The notes under the pieces were generated by a model, which saw only the letters and a list, made by a program, of their open reading frames with translations, was not told the DNA's origin and searched no databases. The position numbers and the translations under genes were made by a program. Below are positions 36,044 through 43,859 of a stretch of 64,000 bases of DNA, in pieces (the stretch's first letter is position 1; each line of letters opens with the position of its first letter). This DNA is from Roseburia_C sp051879315 (GTDB lineage: Bacteria; Bacillota; Clostridia; Lachnospirales; Lachnospiraceae), in the NCBI GenBank assembly GCA_051879315.1, contig JBJELW010000017.1, positions 55,660-119,659 on the forward strand. Reading direction: 5' to 3'.

Positions 36044-37504
36044 TTATACCGGCCAATTTTTCAGATAATTGTACAGAACCTCATAGCGTGCTTTCGAACT
36101 CTTCCATGAGAAGTCCTTCGCCATGCCACGTTCCACCATTTGATTCCACTGTTTCTTCCGGTCAAAGAAAATATGCTTGGAATAGTTGATTACAGACAAC
36201 ATTTCTTCACCGTTATAGTTGGTGAAGGAGAATCCGTCACCTGTGTTTTCGTACTCGTTAAATGGAATGACGGTATCCTTTAATCCTCCGGTCTCCCGCA
36301 CGATCGGTACTGTTCCGTATCGATAGGAGATAAGCTGTGTCAATCCACAGGGTTCGAAACGGGACGGCATTAAAAATGCATCTGCAGCAGCATATAATTT
36401 ACGGGCCAAATCGTCGTTGTAGCAGATATTTGCGGAAACCTTATCCGGGTATTTCCACGCATAATACCGAAACATATTCTCGTATCGGTCATCACCGGTA
36501 CCAATCACCACCAGCTGAGTAAATTCGTCCACAATACGATCAATGACAAAATTGATCAGATCCAGACCCTTCTGATCTGTGAGACGTGACACCAAACCAA
36601 TCATATATTTATGCTTATCCACGGTAAGCCCCAGATCTTCCTGCAGACGAAGTTTATTATTTACTTTTTTCGTACGGAAGTTTCCTGCATTATAGTTACA
36701 GTACAGCCTTGCATCCGTGTTGGGATCATAAGAGACATAATCGATTCCGTTTACGATACCCTGCATATCCATATGTCTGGCAGAAAGCAGGCCATTCAGT
36801 CCCTCTCCATAGTAATCCGTCTGAATCTCCTGGGCATAGGTATCACTTACTGTGGTAATATAGTCCGCGTATACCAGCCCGCCCTTCAGCATATTGGCAT
36901 CTTTTTTATATTCCAGTTTATCCGGTGTAAAAAGCGATCTGGGGAATCCGGTAAGACCCTGCATGGTCTTGATATCCCACACACCCTGGAACTTCAGATT
37001 GTGGATAGTCATGATAGACTTCATGCCCCAGAAAAACATATCTCCCTGAAAATCGTTCTTAAGATAAACAGGAATCAAGCCTGTCTCCCAATCATGACAG
37101 TGAATGATATCCGGCTGGAATCCAATCAATGGTAACATGGAAAGCACTGCCTTGTCGAAAAAGCAGAACTTCTCAATGTCATATCGAATATTTCCATAGG
37201 GAGAAAAACAATTGAAGTATTCCTGATTGTCAATAAAGTAATATGTAATTCCTTCCCATTCAAACTGAAGTACACCCACATACTTGTTGGGAATTGCAGG
37301 TCCGGTGGTCATATAAAAATGCGTCACATACTGGAACTGGTTCCGGAAAAATTCCGGTATACAGCTGTAATTCGGAAGAACTACACGTACATCCCAATAT
37401 TCCTTATCAAACTCTTTCGGCAGTGCACCACACACATCTGCCAGTCCGCCGGTCTTTATAAACGGTACACACTCTGATGCTGCGAAAAGTATCTTCTTCT
37501 TCAT
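36044..37504 (-). CDS. glgA: Glycogen synthase (ADP-glucose, GT5)
   Basis: A 486-aa GT5 enzyme elongating alpha-1,4-glucan from ADP-glucose. The ADP-glucose motif KTGGLADVCGALPKEF is at residues ~18-33, and the C-terminal lobe has PSRFEPCGLTQLISYRYGTV and VRETGGLKDTV. AAGGAGG lies upstream of the ATG. It follows yebC and ends the CBS-yebC-glgA unit at a strong terminator. No other glycogen gene is in the window, so glgA is separate from any glgBCP cluster here. Confidence 0.96.
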   Translation of the reverse strand: MKKKILFAASECVPFIKTGGLADVCGALPKEFDKEYWDVRVVLPNYSCIPEFFRNQFQYVTHFYMTTGPAIPNKYVGVLQFEWEGITYYFIDNQEYFNCFSPYGNIRYDIEKFCFFDKAVLSMLPLIGFQPDIIHCHDWETGLIPVYLKNDFQGDMFFWGMKSIMTIHNLKFQGVWDIKTMQGLTGFPRSLFTPDKLEYKKDANMLKGGLVYADYITTVSDTYAQEIQTDYYGEGLNGLLSARHMDMQGIVNGIDYVSYDPNTDARLYCNYNAGNFRTKKVNNKLRLQEDLGLTVDKHKYMIGLVSRLTDQKGLDLINFVIDRIVDEFTQLVVIGTGDDRYENMFRYYAWKYPDKVSANICYNDDLARKLYAAADAFLMPSRFEPCGLTQLISYRYGTVPIVRETGGLKDTVIPFNEYENTGDGFSFTNYNGEEMLSVINYSKHIFFDRKKQWNQMVERGMAKDFSWKSSKARYEVLYNYLKNWPV

Positions 37505-37571
37505 AGGATACCTCCTTCTCTAAAATATCATTGCGCAATTACATGTAGTTCATCTGACTTGTTGAAAAAGA

Positions 37572-38300
37572 TTATTCTTCCCAGTTATGGTATACTTCCT
37601 GTACGTCATCATCTTCATCCAAAAGATCCAGAATCCTCTGGATATTTGTCAGATCCTTTTCATCTGTAAGATTTACATAGGTCTGAGGAATCATTGTGAC
37701 TTCGGCACTTGCCATCACAATATTCTCAGCCTCCAAAGCCTCTCTCACTGCGCTGAAGGAATCCGGATCTGTAAGAACTTCAAAACTGTCTTCCTCCTCA
37801 TTGAAGTCCTCCGCACCGGCATCCAATGCCATCATCATCAAATCGTCTGCCTCCAGATCGCAGTCTTCCTTGGCAATGATGATCTGCCCCTTTTCGTCAA
37901 ACATATAAGACACACAGCCTTGGGTTCCAATGCTACCCTGCCCTTTGGTAAATGCATTACGGACATTGGCTGCCGTACGATTCTTGTTGTCTGTCAATGC
38001 CTCCACAATAATTGCGGTGCCGCTGGGACCATATCCTTCGTAGGTTACACGCTCGTAATTTACAGAGCCCACATCTCCGGCTGCCTTTTTGATTCCGCGG
38101 TCGATGGTGTCGTTTGGCATATTGTTTGCCTTTGCCTTCGCAATAACATCGCGAAGTTTGCTGTTGTTAGCCGGATCTGGACCTCCTTCCTTTACTGCAA
38201 TGGCGATCTCACGACCGATAATTGTAAATATTTTTCCCTTTGCTGCATCATTTTTCTCTTTCTTGTGCTTGATGTTTGCAAACTTGGAATGTCCTGACAT
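37572..38300 (-). CDS. yebC: YebC/PmpR family protein (TACO1-like)
   Basis: A 242-aa protein starting MSGHSKFANIKHKKEKNDAA, with GREIAIAVKEGGPDPANNSK and YEGYGPSGTAIIVEALTDNK, diagnostic of the YebC family. The family has been described as transcription regulators and more recently as ribosome-associated factors relieving stalls; which applies here is not visible. AGAGGA lies 7 nt upstream. It lies between the CBS-domain gene and glgA. Confidence 0.95.
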   Translation of the reverse strand: MSGHSKFANIKHKKEKNDAAKGKIFTIIGREIAIAVKEGGPDPANNSKLRDVIAKAKANNMPNDTIDRGIKKAAGDVGSVNYERVTYEGYGPSGTAIIVEALTDNKNRTAANVRNAFTKGQGSIGTQGCVSYMFDEKGQIIIAKEDCDLEADDLMMMALDAGAEDFNEEEDSFEVLTDPDSFSAVREALEAENIVMASAEVTMIPQTYVNLTDEKDLTNIQRILDLLDEDDDVQEVYHNWEE

Positions 38301-38323
38301 AAAATTATCCTCTTTTCTATCCG

Positions 38324-39259
38324 TTATTTTTCTATTTTATCATTTTTTCCCTGTGATGACAAGACTGGCTCGGCAGTACCTGCCTCATCCGAATCATATT
38401 TTTCATCATCAGGTATCCGCGCTACCCGCACCGATTGAATCATTTTATCCTCAACAGAAAGCACCTCAAAGGAGTATCCTCCGTAGGTGACACTAACCTT
38501 TTCATCTTCCGCGGGAATTCGGTCGATTAATGAGATCAAAAATCCGTTCAGCGTATCGTAATCTTCCTCGTCGAAATCCAATGACAGCGCATCTCCCACC
38601 TCATCCAACGGAGCCATTCCGCTCATAAGAAAACTGCCATCTTCGTTTTCTGTAATAAAATGTTTTTCCACGTCATGCTCGTCAAAGATGTTTCCTACGA
38701 TTTCCTCTAAAATATCCTCCATGGCAACCAGTCCGGCAGTCTGACCATATTCGTCCACCACGATTACCATATGGTTTTGTGCCGATTGCATTTCCTTGAA
38801 CAAGGCATTAATATTGCGGGTTTCCGGAATAAAATCCACTTCACGCACCAGGCCGGGAATGTCCTTGATAGCCGTGTTCATCAATTCCTGTTTCTGGCTG
38901 TTGGCTAATGCTTCCTTAATATGTAACACACCGATTATATTATCGATGTTATCCTCATACACCGGAAAACGGGAATTTCTGTGTTCGATCATAAACGACA
39001 GTGCCTCAGAAAAGGTGCTGTTTCCGTCAAGGGCCACTATATTTTTGCGATGAGTCATAATATCTTTGGCTTCTTTATCGCCGAATTCAAAAATATTATG
39101 GATCATCTCAGCCTCGCTCTCCAGCAGAACACCCTGCTCATGGCCTTCATTGACCATAGAGATAATTTCTTCCTCTGTTACATCCTCTGTTTCAACAAAG
39201 GGAAGTTTATGAAAAAGTCTCTTAAAAATACCTATATTAGGACTCTCTCCATCATCCAT
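38324..39259 (-). CDS. CBS-pair protein with CorC/HlyC domain
   Basis: About 312 aa and soluble: no DUF21 membrane domain is present, so it is CorC-like rather than a full hemolysin C/PaeA protein. Two CBS motifs are visible (DIMTHRKNIVALDGNSTFSE and IPGLVREVDFIPETRNINAL), then HMVIVVDEYGQTAGLVAMED and a C-terminal CorC_HlyC domain. Related proteins act with Mg/Co transport or bind nucleotides. ATG 39259 has GGAG 9 nt upstream; ATG 39265 is an alternative. A good promoter lies at 39326-39354. Confidence 0.88.
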   Translation of the reverse strand: MDDGESPNIGIFKRLFHKLPFVETEDVTEEEIISMVNEGHEQGVLLESEAEMIHNIFEFGDKEAKDIMTHRKNIVALDGNSTFSEALSFMIEHRNSRFPVYEDNIDNIIGVLHIKEALANSQKQELMNTAIKDIPGLVREVDFIPETRNINALFKEMQSAQNHMVIVVDEYGQTAGLVAMEDILEEIVGNIFDEHDVEKHFITENEDGSFLMSGMAPLDEVGDALSLDFDEEDYDTLNGFLISLIDRIPAEDEKVSVTYGGYSFEVLSVEDKMIQSVRVARIPDDEKYDSDEAGTAEPVLSSQGKNDKIEK

Positions 39260-39325
39260 GCGCATATACTCCTTCTTGTGTAAATCCTTTTGTATCACTG
39301 CTGCTTCCGCAAAACAGATAATGAC

Positions 39326-39354
39326 AAAATAACATTTTAACCGGGAATAGTCAA
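39326..39354 (-). promoter_or_regulatory. Candidate sigma-A promoter of the CBS-yebC-glgA unit
   Basis: On the minus strand TTGACT (39349-39354) and TATTTT (39326-39331) are 17 nt apart. The box lies just beyond the mazF stop at 39356 and about 65 nt upstream of the CBS-gene start. Confidence 0.65.
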
Positions 39355-39355
39355 G

Positions 39356-39703
39356 CTATGTACATAATTCCAGGCTGATTTTCAAGGCTTTGTCAACTTT
39401 ACGTAAAATTTTTTCGTCCAAATGGCACACCTTATCCTTTAACCGTGACTTGTCAATGGTGCGCAGTTGCTCCAGTAGAATAACGGAATCCTTTACTATA
39501 TCATATTCATGACAGGATATCTCAATGTGTGTAGGAAGCTTTGCCTTGTTCATCTGAGATGTGATGGCCGCACATATTACTGTGGGGCTGTGCCGGTTTC
39601 CCACATCATTCTGTATAATCAGTACCGGTCGTATGCCGCCCTGCTCCGAGCCGACAACCGGACGCAAATCTGCATAGTAGATGTCTCCACGTCTGATAAT
39701 CAT
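39356..39703 (-). CDS. mazF: MazF/EndoA-type mRNA interferase without adjacent antitoxin
   Basis: About 115 aa: MIIRRGDIYYADLRPVVGSE, then QGGIRPVLIIQNDVGNRHSP and VICAAITSQMNKAKLPTHIE, the PemK/MazF toxin core. The family cleaves mRNA at short motifs. In Bacillus the homologue ndoA follows alr and the antitoxin gene ndoAI; here alr is directly upstream, but only 71 bp separate it from mazF and no antitoxin gene fits. GGAG lies 8 nt before ATG 39703. It could be controlled by an antitoxin encoded elsewhere. Confidence 0.92.
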   Translation of the reverse strand: MIIRRGDIYYADLRPVVGSEQGGIRPVLIIQNDVGNRHSPTVICAAITSQMNKAKLPTHIEISCHEYDIVKDSVILLEQLRTIDKSRLKDKVCHLDEKILRKVDKALKISLELCT

Positions 39704-39774
39704 ATTTTCCACTCCATAATTTAGGTTTTACAGTAAGTATTACCAATTTTATCGAGTGTATTCAAAAGAATGTG

Positions 39775-40962
39775 TTAATTATTATTTCTGTTAAAATAAT
39801 CCCTTTCCCCACAGATGACGCCGGCTTTCTCATAAACCCGTGGAATCCGCCGGCTGCTGAGATCACATACCAGTTCATAGTTAAATCGTCCGGACAGATC
39901 ACCCAGTTCTTCAGCGGTAATTTCCTCTGCGCCGTCCTTTCCGATCAATGTCACCTCATCCCCAACTACAGTGTCCGGAATTTCTGTTACATCCACCATA
40001 AACTGATCCATACATACTCTTCCCAGGATGGGGCAACGTTTGCCATGAATCAACACATCCCCTCTATTAGAAAGAGACCGGGGATAACCGTCACCATATC
40101 CCACAGGAATTGTGGCAATCAGACGATCCGTGTCCGCTGTGTATGTACCACCATAGCTGACGCTCCTGCCTTTAGGCAAAGTTTTCAGATAGGATACATG
40201 ACTTTTTAGCGAAAGCAATGGCTTTAGCGGAATAATATCCCGTGAAACCTCATCTGAGGGCCATAGCCCGTAAAGCGTAATTCCAGCCCGCACCAGATCC
40301 ATATTGGCCTGAGGCATCTCCAAAATACCTGCACTGTTGGCACAATGATGATAATGAAATGTCACATTTTCCTGTTGACAGAGGCGGATCATTGTCATAA
40401 ATTCTTCCAACTGCTGATTGGCTGAGGTTTTATCCGATTCATCGGCTCTTGCAAAATGTGTAAAGATGCCTTCCATTATTATATGCGGAAGATGGCTGAT
40501 TCGCGCCACTTCTTTGGCATTTTTTTCATTTACATAGTAACCGATACGGCTCATGCCGGTATCCACTGCAATATGAACAGAAACATCCTTGTTCTGCGCA
40601 ACCCCTTGTGCTGACAATGCTTCTGCCATCTCATAGGTAAAAACTGTCGGTGACAGGTTTTCTTTTACGATTGTTTCATATTGCTGAGGAAATGTATATC
40701 CCAGTATCAGAACAGGCTTCGTAATACCTGCCTGACGCAGCTCCACACCTTCCTCCACCGTGGCAACACAGAATCCAAAAAGGTAATCGATGCCTTCCAG
40801 TTCCCTGGCCAGAGGCACCGCGCCATGACCATAGCCATCCGTTTTGATAACGGCAAACATCCGGGTTCCCTCTTTCAGATTTCCATGCATTGCCTCCATG
40901 TTTGCATGCAGTGCATCCAGATCAATTTTCGCATAAACTCTCTGATACAGATTCATTGTCAT
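39775..40962 (-). CDS. alr: Alanine racemase
   Basis: A 395-aa PLP enzyme making D-alanine for peptidoglycan. The N-terminal barrel has YAKIDLDALHANM and the PLP lysine segment FAVIKTDGYGHGAVPLAREL (about residue 39); the C-terminal domain has PVGYGDGYPRSLSNRG and CMDQFMVDVTEIPD. Starts at 40962 or 40956 (second ATG) are both possible with AAAGG/GCAGG nearby. It lies 10 bp after the NAD(P)HX repair gene and upstream of mazF. Confidence 0.96.
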   Translation of the reverse strand: MTMNLYQRVYAKIDLDALHANMEAMHGNLKEGTRMFAVIKTDGYGHGAVPLARELEGIDYLFGFCVATVEEGVELRQAGITKPVLILGYTFPQQYETIVKENLSPTVFTYEMAEALSAQGVAQNKDVSVHIAVDTGMSRIGYYVNEKNAKEVARISHLPHIIMEGIFTHFARADESDKTSANQQLEEFMTMIRLCQQENVTFHYHHCANSAGILEMPQANMDLVRAGITLYGLWPSDEVSRDIIPLKPLLSLKSHVSYLKTLPKGRSVSYGGTYTADTDRLIATIPVGYGDGYPRSLSNRGDVLIHGKRCPILGRVCMDQFMVDVTEIPDTVVGDEVTLIGKDGAEEITAEELGDLSGRFNYELVCDLSSRRIPRVYEKAGVICGERDYFNRNNN

Positions 40963-40972
40963 CCTGCCTTTA

Positions 40973-42463
40973 CTATCTACATTCTTTTAATATCACATCA
41001 ATGGATTCCACAAGATCCTGAGCCATCATACTTCGGCTGCCACATTGCTGGCATGCCACGTCTCCTGCCAGTCCGTGTACATAGACTCCCAAAGCTGCTG
41101 CATATTCCGGTTTGTTACCCTGTGCCAGAAAACTTCCGATGATACCGCTCAGCACATCTCCGCTTCCTGCTGTGGCCATACCATCATTTCCGGTTATGTT
41201 CAGATAGGTTTTCCCGTAAGGCACGGAAATGATACTCCTGCTGTCCTTTAATACGCAGATTACATTGTAAGTGCGGGCAAATTCCTCCGCAGCCTGCAGG
41301 ATATTTTCTTTGATGTATGAGGCAGCAAGACCGGTGAGACGAGCCATTTCCCCAACATGTGGTGTAACAATCATCTCTGTATGAGGTTTCAGAAGCTGCT
41401 CCGGTTGTTCTGACAGAATATTCAGCGCATCTGCATCTACTACCATGGGAACAGCTGCATTCTGCAGAGTATTCTTTAAAATTATCCGCGCCGCATCCTC
41501 TTTTCCCAGCCCCGGACCTATGATGATCACATCTGCCCAGGCAAGGCACTCATTTAATTCAGTCAAATCCGGCTTTTTCATAGAATAAGTTGTCAGTATT
41601 GCCTCAGGAATGGCCGTCTGCAGAATCATCCTGTTTTCTTCCGGCGTATAAACCCTGACTAGTCCACAGCCGCTTCGGTATGCTGCCTTTGCTGCAAGTA
41701 CCGCAGCACCTGCCATATTGACTGTGCCTGCAATCAGAAGAACCTTTCCGAAAGTTCCTTTATTCCCGTCAGCTGGACGCTGTGCTAAAAGACACAGGTC
41801 ATCCTTTGTCAAATGGCACATGGATGGTTTTCGTTCCAGCCAGCTGTATGAATTGATTCCGATATCCGCCACAGTGATGCTGCCGCAACAATCCGCCGCC
41901 GGATGCAGCAGCATGCCGAGTTTTTTATATGCAAAGGTGACTGTGACATCTGCATGAAATGCGGCCCCCATCAGATTGCCGTGATCCGCGGAAACCCCTG
42001 AAGGAATGTCAACAGAGAGTTTGTCACAAGCCCATTGATTGATTTGCTCAAATAATTGGGCCAGCGCATCATCCGGTTTCCGTGAAAGCCCAATACCAAA
42101 CACCGCATCCACTACAAGACTGTAACCAGGTTCACAGCTGCTGACAAAGGGAATTTTATAATTCTGTGCAATCTCATATTGCTGCTTCATTTGAGGGCTA
42201 AAGTGTTTCTTATCTCCCGCAAGATATACATGGACACAAATCCCCTTCAGATGAAGCAATCTTGCTACCGCAAGCCCGTCTGCTCCGTTGTTTCCGCTGC
42301 CGCAGAGGATCAGCACATTCCGGCAATCCATTCCGCGGCGGATGATTTCCTCTGTCACGGCCAGGGCGGCCCGTTCCATCAATACCAATGCCGGGATCCC
42401 ATAGTGGTTGATGGTATTTTCATCGCAGTATTTCATTTCCTTTGCATTTACAATATATTCCAT
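40973..42463 (-). CDS. nnr: Bifunctional NAD(P)HX epimerase/dehydratase (NnrE-NnrD)
   Basis: A 496-aa fusion repairing hydrated NAD(P)H. The N-terminal YjeF/NnrE domain (about residues 1-210) contains NVLILCGSGNNGADGLAVAR; the C-terminal carbohydrate-kinase-like NnrD domain (about 225-490) contains IIGPGLGKEDA and NDGMATAGSGDVLSGIIGSF with the catalytic GSGD. It follows a terminator by less than 40 bp, so its own promoter must overlap that region or it depends on read-through. It precedes alr, a common Firmicutes neighbour. Confidence 0.95.
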   Translation of the reverse strand: MEYIVNAKEMKYCDENTINHYGIPALVLMERAALAVTEEIIRRGMDCRNVLILCGSGNNGADGLAVARLLHLKGICVHVYLAGDKKHFSPQMKQQYEIAQNYKIPFVSSCEPGYSLVVDAVFGIGLSRKPDDALAQLFEQINQWACDKLSVDIPSGVSADHGNLMGAAFHADVTVTFAYKKLGMLLHPAADCCGSITVADIGINSYSWLERKPSMCHLTKDDLCLLAQRPADGNKGTFGKVLLIAGTVNMAGAAVLAAKAAYRSGCGLVRVYTPEENRMILQTAIPEAILTTYSMKKPDLTELNECLAWADVIIIGPGLGKEDAARIILKNTLQNAAVPMVVDADALNILSEQPEQLLKPHTEMIVTPHVGEMARLTGLAASYIKENILQAAEEFARTYNVICVLKDSRSIISVPYGKTYLNITGNDGMATAGSGDVLSGIIGSFLAQGNKPEYAAALGVYVHGLAGDVACQQCGSRSMMAQDLVESIDVILKECR

Positions 42464-42472
42464 CTTTTCACC

Positions 42473-42501
42473 AAAAACGCTTCACCCGCAGGCGAAGCGT
42501 T
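42473..42501 (-). terminator. Intrinsic terminator after the coiled-coil gene
   Basis: On the minus strand AACGCTTC and GAAGCGTT form an 8-bp stem around a 10-nt GC-rich loop, with TTTTT continuing from the second arm. It overlaps the stop codon of the gene ending at 42500 and lies just before nnr. Confidence 0.8.
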
Positions 42502-43141
42502 ATTCTTTCTCTTTTTTTGCTTTCTCTTTATACTTCTCTTCGTCCTCAGTTTTTAAATCAAACAGATCTAAAATCTGCGCCCCGAATATGTCGTGCATAT
42601 ATGAATAAATCTGTTTGTTATTAATCTCACGATTTTGTTTTTTGATGATGTTTTTCTTCAGATCTATACGGACCTGAGCAATCCAGAGTCCGATTTCTTC
42701 AATCTGCTCTTTATTTAAGCGAAGTGTATCATAGCAAAAGTCCATGGTGGCAAGCATCAATCGGTTGTTTGTTTCATGGATTTGCCTTGGTATATCCAAA
42801 AGCTCATCTTCATAAGATTCAATGGTCTGATTGATTTCATCAATCAATCGTCTATCCTCGGACAGCTTTTTGGAAGAAATATCATTGATATTTTCTTCGT
42901 GGGTCCCCTCCATATTCTGGACGATATTCTCCATCAGTTTACTCTTCGTTTTTTTCAGATCCTTGATATCGGTATTTAACTTTCCCTGGCGTTCCAACAG
43001 ATGATTTAATTCTTTCTCCACTGACAACACCGGCTCCGGTTTCCCACTCAATGCAAAAAGCTGATGCCATTTCTGGTCCAGTACCAAAACCGGAACTTTT
43101 GCTGTAGCTAAAGCTTTCTGATATTCCTGTTCCTCTTTCAT
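42500..43141 (-). CDS. Conserved coiled-coil protein of unknown function
   Basis: A 213-aa cytoplasmic protein without membrane segments. Residues ~35-125 are strongly heptad-like (LERQGKLNTDIKDLKKTKSK, EINQTIESYEDELLDIPRQI). The C-terminal half has DTLRLNKEQIEEIGLWIAQV and a very charged tail (EEKYKEKAKKEKE). I cannot assign a domain. It lies between rex and nnr and ends at an intrinsic terminator, so it is probably co-transcribed with rex. The ribosome site (GAAGAG) is weak. Confidence 0.7.
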   Translation of the reverse strand: MKEEQEYQKALATAKVPVLVLDQKWHQLFALSGKPEPVLSVEKELNHLLERQGKLNTDIKDLKKTKSKLMENIVQNMEGTHEENINDISSKKLSEDRRLIDEINQTIESYEDELLDIPRQIHETNNRLMLATMDFCYDTLRLNKEQIEEIGLWIAQVRIDLKKNIIKKQNREINNKQIYSYMHDIFGAQILDLFDLKTEDEEKYKEKAKKEKE

Positions 43142-43169
43142 AGAAAATCACTCTTCCACAATTATCTAA

Positions 43170-43799
43170 TTATCTGCTTTTTACTATATTGTATGACAGC
43201 TGCATCAGGCTATCCGACAAATGAACATTCTCCACAACGACATCCTGATCCAGCAGGTCCAGATCCACATGGGCAAAATTCCATATTGCCCGAATGCCCA
43301 GCCGTACGAGCCGGTTTGCTACGTCCGCAGCATTTTCCTTCGGCATGGTCAGTGTTGCAATGTCAACTTTATTCCGTGCCACAAAATCATCCAGTTCATC
43401 CAGCATGGCAATTTTATTTCCCCGGATCTCTTTGCCCTTGAGAGAAGGATTGATATCAAATATTCCTATAATAACAAATCCGAGTTTTTCGAATTTCATG
43501 TAATTTGCTATGGCCTGGCCAAGATTACCGGCCCCGATCACAATGATATTGTGCTGTTCATTGAGCCCCATAATCTTACCAATTTCCTCATACAGATACT
43601 TTACATTATATCCGTAACCCTGTTGTCCAAAACCGCCAAAGTTATTCAGATCCTGACGGATCTGGGATGCGGTCACCCTCATCCGTGCGCTGAGTTCATT
43701 GGAAGAGATCCTCTCCACTCCTTCGTCCAGCAATTCTCCCAAATACCTGTAATATCTCGGCATTCTCCGAATCACCGCCTGTGAAATCTCTTTTTCCAC
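43170..43799 (-). CDS. rex: Redox-sensing transcriptional repressor Rex
   Basis: A 209-aa regulator. The N-terminal winged helix includes AVIRRMPRYYRYLGELLDEG and RMRVTASQIRQDLNNFGGFG; the Rossmann domain has NIIVIGAGNLGQAIANYMKF, which senses the NADH/NAD ratio. Rex represses fermentative and NADH-linked genes when NADH is low. It starts at a GTG with AGGAGG 8 nt upstream. It has a full-consensus promoter (43831-43859), but no standard Rex operator (TTGTGAAnnnnTTCACAA type) was seen there. Confidence 0.96.
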   Translation of the reverse strand: MEKEISQAVIRRMPRYYRYLGELLDEGVERISSNELSARMRVTASQIRQDLNNFGGFGQQGYGYNVKYLYEEIGKIMGLNEQHNIIVIGAGNLGQAIANYMKFEKLGFVIIGIFDINPSLKGKEIRGNKIAMLDELDDFVARNKVDIATLTMPKENAADVANRLVRLGIRAIWNFAHVDLDLLDQDVVVENVHLSDSLMQLSYNIVKSR

Positions 43800-43830
43800 G
43801 TCATTCGCCTCCTACATACAACTAGTATAA

Positions 43831-43859
43831 ATTATAGTAATTTCAGAAATGTCTGTCAA
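43831..43859 (-). promoter_or_regulatory. Full-consensus sigma-A promoter of rex
   Basis: On the minus strand TTGACA (43854-43859) and TATAAT (43831-43836) are exactly 17 nt apart, a perfect match to consensus. The -35 hexamer contains the TGA stop of the upstream ABC-F gene (43856-43858). The spacer holds a short palindrome, ATTTCTGAAAT. Confidence 0.85.
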
